64,000 nucleotides of DNA from Holacanthus passer. Taxonomy: Eukaryota; Chordata; Actinopteri; Pomacanthidae. Below are positions 48,711 through 58,900 of this stretch, piece after piece; within the stretch, counting starts at the first letter, position 1; each line of letters begins with the position of its first letter. Below the pieces are notes generated by a model. That model was not told the DNA's origin and did not search any database. It was given only the letters and a program-made list of their open reading frames with translations. The DNA lies in contig JAFREQ010000014.1 in NCBI GenBank assembly GCA_025331565.1, forward strand, positions 11,830,001 through 11,894,000. The letters are read 5' to 3'. A program made the translations under genes and the position numbers.

Positions 48711-51700
48711 AAGTACGCCGCTATCTTTTGTGCATCTATTCGCAAATTGCATTGATAACAAAATATCTGTACATGCTTTATGAATAACACCTGACTAGTT
48801 GATGATAAAAAAGGTTTACTTTGCAGGAAAACCTTTCAACTGTGCTCTTGGAATTTTGAGTGAAAGTTTGAATGAAAATGGAGTTGATGCATGCGACAGT
48901 CAAAGTGGGGCATGGCCGAATTTCTGCCCACATTTGAGCGTTTTGAACAAATTTGATGTACGTCCAGACTCGTCACCCTCGGCGCTGACATTTCTGTTGA
49001 AAGTCTGAGTTGCAGTAAAGCAGAAAATGGCATTTAGTGCAGTTGTGTGACAGAGGAGCGGTGGTGGGAAGCTGTGGGCATACTTGCAGGCGTTCATGCT
49101 TTCTCTGTTGGTGGGGGGAAGGAGTGCATTTGGGACCGCTAGGCTTCCTGTGTGGGGTCAATTAAATACTGCATGAGACAGAGCACTAAAAGCCTGTCCC
49201 GTGAGGAGCAAAGTGCTTTGTGTGTTTGTGTGTGTGCGTGCATGCAAATGTGTGTGTGTTGGCGCGTCAGTGTGCAATGCCTTGATTAAATTTGATGAAC
49301 CAGCAATGTTGCGAGGGCCAAAGATTCCAGTTCAGCTTCTCTTTGAGTTCCTGTTTCGAAACCCCACCTTTTACTTATTAAAGACAAGGACAAAGTCAGA
49401 ATGTAAGGAAGTGTGCCCTCTCATTTTTTTCATATGACATCTGCATGTTTGGCTGGTCTTATCTAGGACATTGCTGTATTCTACTATTTTAAGCGTCTCC
49501 AGTTGATTCATCTGACTTTCTTGGCTGTAACATCTGCAATCTGTGCACTCAAATGACTTTTATTTTGATTGGTCAGAAAAAATGTTTAAGACTCAAACTT
49601 GCAAGAAAAAACACACAGTTTTTAGATGTAAAGCCGGAATGTGCGAATATGTAGGGCACCATTACATATTGATAAGTCTGACATTCCCTCAGTTAGCTCA
49701 GCCCACTAGTCAAGACGCACCAATTAGGCCTAACTCAAACCTCGATCTTAAATCAGGTCAGCTTCTAACAAACACATCTGATTTAATGAAGGATGCAGCA
49801 GCGCTGTTCCATTCTGCGCTGCACTGTAGGTACACAGCTTTATGTGGGTTAGCTCCAGCATCTCTGCACTTTGAAGCAGTTTGGTGAAGTCAGGTTGAGG
49901 GATCCCTGGGGGGATGAAAGCCTAAGTATGCACAGCGTAGCCGGCGAGGCCGAGTCGACAGGGCGGATGAAAGATAGAGATTCCCGGCCCTGGCCCGCTG
50001 CTCCTCTTCCTCAGCTGCGTGCCAGCCAGCTTCACTGTCAACCCTTACGTGATGATTCATGTCATTACATCGTCCTGGTTGCATCTGTGGCATTTCTCTT
50101 TGCAGCTAATGCATGATGTCCTCTGTTCTTCAACCTTACTGTGGTGTCTTTGGTGAGAAAGCAGTTGTGTGGCGTGCGTTGAAATGACTTGGAAGTGCTT
50201 ATTTATAGGCTGCCGAGGGCTCATTACAGGCAGGGAGAAAGTATCCTGAGGTAACATTAGAGTAGGAGGAGGGTGGAGCAGCTCAGGACAGGATGGAGTA
50301 TCAATCTGGGTAGCTCTCCTATTGATCCACTCTGCCCTACTCTGGTTGCACTGTCAGGAGACCTTCTCTCTGGCTCTGGATGATCCACCTCTGGCTGTAA
50401 CGCTGCCTCAGCTCCCACCACACTGTAAGGTGCCTCTTCACAAGTCAAACGTTTGGAGATATGGGCAGGTGAATGCAAAGCATCCTCACTCCACATCTCC
50501 AGATTTGTTGTGGAAATGTGGAACCAGTTCTTCCCTGACGTGTCCTTTCGCAAGTCACCGAGTTCCCAGTTGGTGCAGAGCTTCTCACTTGCTTACAGTA
50601 CAAGAGTGTGGTTGCAGTGGGCGACTCTGCAGTGCTCAGCAAAAAAATAAATAAAGGGCTCAGTATCAAACCTTTACACTTTTTTTGTATCGACTGAAAT
50701 GTGTCTAGTGCAGCACCAGGGAGTATTACTAACCCTAAACTGACAAGTGTTAAAGTTTGGCATTGAAACCATCAAATCATAGCCTCATTTGGTTCATCTT
50801 CAATCAGATATTTACTGATTTGAGCATATTCTAGAGACATATATGAAAAACTGGTTAAAACACTGGTTAAAAAATAGCCATGCCTCAATTAGATCTTGCA
50901 TGTGTCGCACATCCTGTGAAAAATTACATCAAGTCTTAAAGGATTTTACACGCTTTCCCTATTGTTCACCTTCACATCATGGTCAGATTTATGTCTTTGT
51001 TTAACTATGTTGTGTTTCTTCGAAGTAAAGTGCTAAAAAAAGAATTATTATGAGGTACACCTGCATCACGCCATCAGGAGAATTGAACAACGCTAGATGT
51101 AATATCATCCTGTTGGAGAGAAAAAAAATTGCTGCAGAGACTGAATCCATGCTGTCGACTGAACAGGGACAAGCCTCGATGGCTGTCTCTTCTTATTGTC
51201 CATACGGGCACTTAGTTCGCATTCAGATGGGCGATCTGGCATCGGTGAATATAGCTGAGCCAGTCTCAAAACTGCTTTGCTCTTTCTTGAGGGAATTCAT
51301 CAAAACTCAGTGAACTTTGACAATTCTCCGCTCTCCTCTCCCCACTGCCAGCCCCAGTCTGCGATGGGAGGAGTGGAAGGAGAGGAGAGCTATATTTAGA
51401 CCCAAGTGAAAAGAAAAAAAAAATAACAAAAAGAGAAAAAAAGATTGTGCCGTTAATCTGAGCCTATTGTTCTGATGTACTAACTCTTCCTGCCTCCATC
51501 TTTTTCTTTTTTTATCTCTGTTTTCCCCACTCTCTTAAAGATCTTTATCATTGGAAAATCACAATTGATAAACATTTATAAAAATGACTGTTCAGGTATT
51601 TTTTCTCAGTGTTTAAGTTCCCTCTGTCTTGCTCCATCAATCTAATTTGCTATTCAGGTGTGATTTCCTCTTTTGCTGCCCTCTTTCTTTTTCTCTCTCT

Positions 51701-51862
51701 CTTTTTATTTCCTGTGTCTTTTCTCGTTCCCTCCCCTCCTCTTTGCATTCCTCTCCCACTGTTCGAAAGGCTCTTACTCAATGGCTGCAACACTAATGAT
51801 GAGAAGAGTCACCCTATCTTCTCTCTCTGACTCTCTCAGGGAGCGACTTGCTCTAACTACAA

Positions 51863-51901
<39 letters not shown>

Positions 51902-52640
51902 AAAGCTTGCTTCCCTTTAATTTTAAAAAGCCACGCAGAAATATAGCCCTGAGTCATTTTTTGCTAAAAGCCCTGGTCGAGTGCACTTAATTCTCAAGTA
52001 GCCAAAGTTGAATGAGGACGAGCGACTGCATGCTGCCACAATAATGGCTGCAAAGTAGGGTCCTCGGTGCCCCGGGGCAACCTGGAGAGCAGGAGTGCAG
52101 CCCCGGTTTGCCAGGAACAAGGAGGCTGTCTCCTACAATACAGACCTCTCTGCTGGCTTATTAAGACATCTGATGGACTCTAGATGGCTGCTTGCTGACT
52201 CACCGCTGCACTTCTGTTCTGTAGGCTCATGCATCACCTTCCTGTCAGGAGGGTGGTGCAGGGCAGGCAGACAGGCAGGCGGGCACAGCCCTGCCCTCCT
52301 CTAGTCCTCTCCGTCTTCCTCCATTCACATCCTCCTCTTGCTCTGCCTCCTCTCTCCTCTGCTAACTTTACACCCTTTGCATTTGCCATCATCTCCAAGC
52401 AGTCACCTGTTAAGCAAAGAGAGCTACTAACTGGTCGAGGAATGACAATTACAGACTGGCTTACATAATGCTCAGCCTTTGTTCTGTCTTATTTATAGAA
52501 CTTCTATCTCTGCAGTGTGAGAGTTAACAACCAGACCAACCTGGTTGATTTAAGTCACCTTTTCAGGATTTCAGGATAAGAGCAGTGTATGAGAGGAAAA
52601 CTTGAAAGGGTTGTGATGCCAGAGAGGGATAGATGAGATT
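48711..52640. other. Region upstream of cacnb3, no gene recognised
   Basis: Non-coding, with a (TG)n run at 51867-51898 and pyrimidine-rich stretches. Open frames of up to about 115 codons (49543-49887, 50322-50654) have no family match I recognise and no codon pattern setting them apart from chance. Confidence 0.4.
51867..51898. repeat. (GT)n microsatellite
   Basis: About 16 GT units upstream of cacnb3. Confidence 0.95.
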
Positions 52641-52989
52641 TGAGGCATGCGTGGGGCGACTCGGGGGAGAGCAGAGGAGGGGAGAGGAGACAGAGACGGT
52701 GCATGAAACCAGAGGTTTCCAGCTCCTTTTCTTCCACGGGGGCTGGCTCGAAGCGGAAGACCCCCGCCGTACTGTACCAGTATGCGGGAGCGTGCACACC
52801 AGTGCTGCAGTCAGGGCATCAATTTTGTATAGGAAATGGCTGTTGAGGCAGCGCAGCAACGTCAGCTGTGAAGCACTTAGGCTGAGCGCGCCACCCTCTC
52901 TCTCCCCCCCCTGTAACCACGGGCTGAGGGGAGGAGGGTTCTGCCTTTTCCTGTGCAATGGGGGAGAAGAGAGCGCTGGCAGCACAATC
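52641..52989 (+). promoter_or_regulatory. cacnb3: Presumed promoter and 5'UTR of cacnb3 short form
   Basis: A GC- and CpG-richer block directly before the start codon at 52990, with GGGGAGAGG and CT-rich runs and no obvious TATA box. An ATG in strong context at 52958 lies 32 bases upstream of, and out of frame with, the main start. Promoter status is inferred from composition and position only. Confidence 0.4.
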
Positions 52990-55900
52990 ATGTCTGCCTC
53001 CGACTCCAGCGCTACAGGACTCATCTGTAACAAGGTATGCCGTTGATGCTCCCTGTTTTGTTTAATCACTCTGCATGCAAACTCTTCGTCCATGAGCCCA
53101 CCTCCCCCTCCAACATGTCTGTCTGCTCTGAGACATCTTCTTCTCTCTATTTCTCTCTTCTCCCCTCCCCTCTCCTTCTTGTCTCAGCAGAAGTCTGTTC
53201 TGGTTCACTCACTTCGCCAGCATCTCCCCACTTCTCCTCTCTCCCCCTCCCTCCTTCTTCTCATCTTCTTTGTGCTGTACACATGTACTTTGTCTCTCTG
53301 GCTCAACTCAGGCTACTTTGCAGCTCGGCATTGAACTTGTAAGCCCATCTGTTGAATGTCATGGATTTGGGGCTCTTGTTGTTTTGTGTTTTTATGAAGT
53401 CATTCCTGCCTTTAAATATTATAGTTGAGCCCATATTTGTGGTTTGCTTTGTCAGATTTATGATGCCTCTTTGGGTGTACAACAGCCGCTCAGAGATCCC
53501 TGTGTAATGTGCTTCAAATGGAAGTGAGGGACCATATCCACAGTCAAGTGAGAATATTTCAAAGTCACAGTTAAGAGGAAAATTGCACTGAAATGACTTG
53601 GAAGGTACCCACTTGATGATGTTAAGTCAGACTCCTGAAGCCTCATAATAACTTCAGATAAACCTTGGAATATATTCTTGGTGGAAAACGACCACGTCAC
53701 TTACATTACAAGCACATTAGGAAGGGATCTCTCTCTCTCTCTTTTTTTTTTTTGGCATTTCTGCTTTGTGACAGCTGGAGAGAGACAGATTTAGAACCCA
53801 GTATGAACAGGAGGAAAGATCTCATCAAGCCAAAAACTAAAACCTTTTAATAGTAGTTTCATATAGAAAAAATAATGCCCTTTAAAAGCAACACGAGTGG
53901 TATTTGTAAGGTATTTTTAATGTTGCTATTAAGTGGAATCTGTTTTCCACCTTGGTCTCACTATCTATTCTGTTGGTGTGTCAGTTGACGAACATTTTAA
54001 AATTGGTCCCTTCAATAAACACCAAAGTGAATTCGTGCATTTGGCTTCTTCATCCACACACATGGAGAGAAATACAAAACGGGCGTGAGTGTGGCACGCC
54101 TCTGACTGGGAACAGCTTTGAACAGCACAGCACCGAGGGATGTGTCAGAGTTACCAATGGGTGACGTTTGTTAGCCAAAGCCACATAGTAATTGGCTGTA
54201 ATATGAGAATATCAGGCACTTATCACACAGTTGAAAAAGCACTAAGAGAGAAGAGAATCAGAGATCAAGGCAGAATCAGTTTACATGGGATTATTTTTAA
54301 CTTGCCACACAAGCTTCACAACTCTTCATCATTAAATATTTGCAGCATAAAAAAATGAACTTTTCTGTCATAATGTCAGTAGTTGGGCAACAGGGAGCAA
54401 CATAGTGGTGATAAAATATTCTGCACATATCAAGTGATTATGTGACTTTATTGTAATGATCCTACAATACAGCTTGTTATTTGCTATATTGCCTACACTG
54501 TTGTCAGCGGTGGAGGTTCTGTTGAGAAATATTGCACATTATCCCTATTATCTGATTCTCTGCATCTCCCAAAAAGCAGACAGACAAAAAAAAAATCTGA
54601 GCACTTTGCATTGAAGCTCATTTGAAATCCATGTGGACTTAAGCAAAGCAGTGTGATGCTTTAGCAAAGACAGCAACAAAGAGAAAGAGACTGTCTGTTC
54701 TTTGCTTCACCTTTAAGGGAACGTGTCTTCACTTTTCTCCTATATATCTTTTTTTTTCATCCACAAGGGAATTTGCGCTATAGCTCTTCTGCATCAAATC
54801 AAAATGTTAAAAAAATCTTGCCGCAATATAAAAAGCGCGATCAGTATATGTGTGACAGTGTGCAGGTATTTGTGCTAAAGAGGCTCAGTCTGTACTTCAG
54901 AATATCATTTCTCTTCATCCATCCCCAGAACTCTATGTGCTTTAATTAGGTTTTGTTTCTTCTGCTGGTAGACTCTTCAGACTCTGGCAGCCTTTGATAT
55001 TCAAATGATATCCACAAACTCTGTGCTGGATTCAGCTGAAGCATTTTTTTGGGGGGGGCGACAGGGGGGAAAAGCAAAGGAGGGATAGAGGGAGGAGGGA
55101 TGAGAAGAGGGAGGAGGAGACAGGTGGGTGGGTGGTGGGGGGAGGCAAAGAGGGATGACGTTGTTATTGAGCTATATTTGGCTGTCTTATGTGGGTGCTC
55201 CTGTCTGGTATGTGAGGAGTCTTCCAGCCCTGCACCCAGCTGGGACTGCAGCCACCGGGGGAAGAGCAGGATGCTGATGGAGTGAAATATAGGATCTGCT
55301 GAAGTGATGCTTTGTGAGAGTTTTATCAGTCTGGAAGTTTAACATGTGTATCATCAGGGTGGCACTTTCTGTATCTGTCTATTGCATGTGTGCGTCATTG
55401 TTACGTTCCTTTACAGTGTTTCACAGAGGTAGGTTTGATGTACTTGTTATTTGGCGAGTAAGAGTTGTGCTAGGAGCCAGATAAATATGAATTATATCAT
55501 TTTTTTAAAATCTGGATTTGGTTGTGCAACTGAGTGTTTTGATTTGTCTGATCTGAAAAAATGGAAATGTGAATTTTGGCAAAATCACTTTGTGTTTGCT
55601 TATTTGAAAATTTGTTCTTTCAAAATGTAGTATTGAATATGAAGCATGACCATTGTGTGAAAGGAAGTTGGATTATGTCTGCGAGCGATTATCATGTCAG
55701 TAAGTTTTATTTAGTTATTTTATAAATCATATCTTCTGGTACACCACAAATGTCTACTAACAAATGACAGAAAGCATTTGAAGGTGGGATACATTTCAAA
55801 TAAAGACACTTTCATGTTTTAAAATTCTGATATGAATTACAGCATTTTGATTCATTCTTACGCAAAATAAATTCTAACTTTAAGTTTACTTTATTCAAAG

Positions 55901-58900
55901 CATGTAATTAAAATTGTTTTTTTTATTGACACCATACCACATCCTTTATTGATACAGATCAATCTTGATCTTGTATTGTCTGGTATTATCAGTACTGTCT
56001 CAGAGTTGTGTCTTGGTGTTTATTTCCTAGTTAAAGTCTCTGGGCTTTTGCCAACATCTGGTGCGCCTGGCTGAGTGGATAAATAGACAACAAGTACTGT
56101 GCTGGTAGTTGGTGTTGTTGCAGTACTCGCGCACACATTCCCCTGAGGCGGCTGCTTTGGAAAGCTGCAGGAACTTGCTGGTCCTTGCAGGCTTGGTCAC
56201 ATGGCTTCAGGAAAGGACAGGCAGGTTCAGAGACAGGTTGAACAAGGAGAAAGACATGGGAGACACAGAGGGGGATGTAGGTGATCTGTAGAGTTATTTT
56301 CTAAACGATAACAGTCAGTATATCATGGACAATTGTGAACAAGTGGCAACAGCTGCTGCAAGGTGTATTGTGGTGGATTTATCTCCTCTCTGCTTGAGCT
56401 GTAACAGTCATTTCTCTCCTCTCCTGTCCTCCTCTCCTTTCTTCCAGGGTTCAGCCGATTCCTACACTAGTCGACCCTCGGATTCCGACCTGTCCCTGGA
56501 GGAGGACCAGGAGGCGTCTCGGCGTGAAGCCGAGCGCCAGGCTCAGCTGCAGCTAGAGAGAGCCAAGGTGAGAGCCCGAGGGTCAAAGGTTAATGCCTGT
56601 CTTTAAATTCACCTTCACTTCCTGAGAAGTAAAGAGATGAGTCATCTTAAAACTCAGAGGGTGCTTTTCAGTACACCGATTTAATCTTGTGGATTCACAA
56701 AGGTCTATAGAACAAAAATGAATCTAATACTGTATATAACCATATACGTCATTTATATTTTTCACTTTCCTTGTTTTTCAGTCTAAACCAGTAGCATTTG
56801 CAGTGAAAACCAATGTGAGTTACTGTGGGGCCCTTGATGAAGATTGTCCGGTCCAAGGTGCCGCTATTAACTTTGAAACCAAAGACTTTCTGCATATAAA
56901 AGAAGTGAGAGACCTTCGGCATTAACAATATCTCATTTCTTGCAAATAAAAACTTGATCCATGTCAACACATTGTGCAGCATAACTTCATTAAAGATGTG
57001 TTTCACTGTCACGCAGAAATACAACAATGATTGGTGGATCGGTCGGCTGGTGAAGGAAGGGGCAGACATCACTTTCATCCCGAGCCCAGTCAAACTGGAA
57101 GCCATGAGGATAAAACAAGAGCAGAAAGCAGCAGCAAGGTCAGAGGTCACACGGCTCTGAGCTCTGTTATCTCTCCTCTCTGTCTTTCTGTCTCTCTCCG
57201 TTGCCCTAATTCCACCAGTTTTCTGTCTGGCACAGTCTTTGAAAACTTTTTTTTTTTTCAATTTTCAAACTAGTTCTTCACATGTTGCTCAGTTTTGTCA
57301 GTCCTTCTTTCTAAATTGCTTCCTGAGGGGATTCACGCATAATGAAGCTTTGCATTATGTTGCTCCACAGGAAAGGAGGGAACGCTTCATCGGGAGGCTG
57401 GAGGTCCACCCCGCCATCTGCAGGTAAGTGGGGCTGCAGGAGTCTGAGTCTGCCTGTTCTGCCTCTGCTGGGACTGCATGCTCTCACAGGGTCACATTTG
57501 CATACAGTGCCATTCCTGGGCTAAAATGTTCCCTTCAGAAGTTACATGTGTTTGGAAACATCCTTTTCCATCAAACTAAGCTTAATGATTCCATGACACA
57601 AGCACTGATTGACTACAATGTAAATGTGCTTTTCTTCAGTCAAGCATGTTTTCTTGGTAATAGACTCTTATGAAGCCTTAAAACTCAAACATTTTTACCT
57701 TTTTATCAGCTTTTATTTTTCTTGCTTAATGTTCATTCTGTTTATTCTGAAAGCCAAACAGAAGCAGAAACAGGTATGTTTGCCATTATGCCTCTTCCTC
57801 TGTGCATCACTTTACATCTTTACGATTTATCGGAGAACGCTCTCAATTATACTGCGACTCTTAATGCATTTCAGTGCATCTTTATGGCTCTGTTCATTGC
57901 TCCTACTTGCTCCTAATTCACTTCAACATGTATATTTCCCTGTCTGTGCTCGTGGCCCGTGCAGACCGAACATGTCCCTCCTTATGACGTGGTCCCTTCT
58001 ATGAGGCCTGTGGTGCTGGTGGGTCCTTCGCTGAAAGGCTACGAGGTGAGACAAGTCTTTTCTCCTCCAGCATGGACTTGCTTGGTTTGATCTAAAGGGA
58101 ATCGCTTCTTGCCTCCATTATCCCATTAACACTGATACTAAACACCGCAGTCACATCCTGATGAAATTATAGCACACACAACAGGAATCTTAGATCCGCT
58201 TTGAGTCATACATAACTGCATGCATGCCCCTTTGTATTAGCCACTGTATGCGATATTCTCCGTAACACATATGGGATGAGATGTACGAAAACACACTGCG
58301 GTTAAACTCGATCAATCATTGAATGTGTCAATTTCGGATGAATCTGCGGATGAATATGCTGAAATGTGAGGCGTGTAATTGAACAGAAAGCCTCCGTGCT
58401 TCAACATTTCCTCTCTGCCTCGCTCTCTCTTCTGTGACTGTGCAGGCTGCGAGCCAAGCCGTTTGTTTTGTATGTGTGTGAAATATTTATGCATTGCTCT
58501 GGTGATGTGCTTTGGGGATGCTCCAGTGGTGAACGCCAGCCTGCCTCCTTCTCTCTCCCCCTCTTGTTCTCTGTCTCCCTGCCTTGTCTCTATTCTACAT
58601 TTTATGTTCGCTTTCTCGCCATTGTTCTACGACGTTTCCTTCCTCTTTCCCTCTCACGCTGTTTCTCCATCTCTCTGTTACACCTTTGAAGAGCAGCACC
58701 ACTGTGCGCTTCATCCCCGATTCTGAAGGCCATCCATTTTTCAGGACTGTTTGCAAATAGGCTGCTTCACTCCACCCTCACAGTCCACGTGCAAGAAAGA
58801 AAAAAAGCAAGCGAACACACAGCATCTTTCTCCGTGTCGTCCTTAAAGATCCGCACATGTTTGAACACATATAAATTAACTCTGCCTGGAAAATAATTTG

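Noticed and set aside
48131..48761. Two overlapping minus-strand frames of 125 and 154 codons
   Set aside because: Ser/Leu-rich translation of a purine-rich tract; low complexity and no exon signals on that strand.
52563..53093. Minus-strand frame of 176 codons opposite cacnb3 exon 1
   Set aside because: Antisense to the GC-rich cacnb3 leader region, low-complexity Ser/Pro/Leu content, no recognised family.
56060..56110. Possible tRNA-derived SINE head (GGCTGAGTGGATAAATAG phrase)
   Set aside because: No A-box/B-box pair at the right spacing and no folded tRNA arms could be found.
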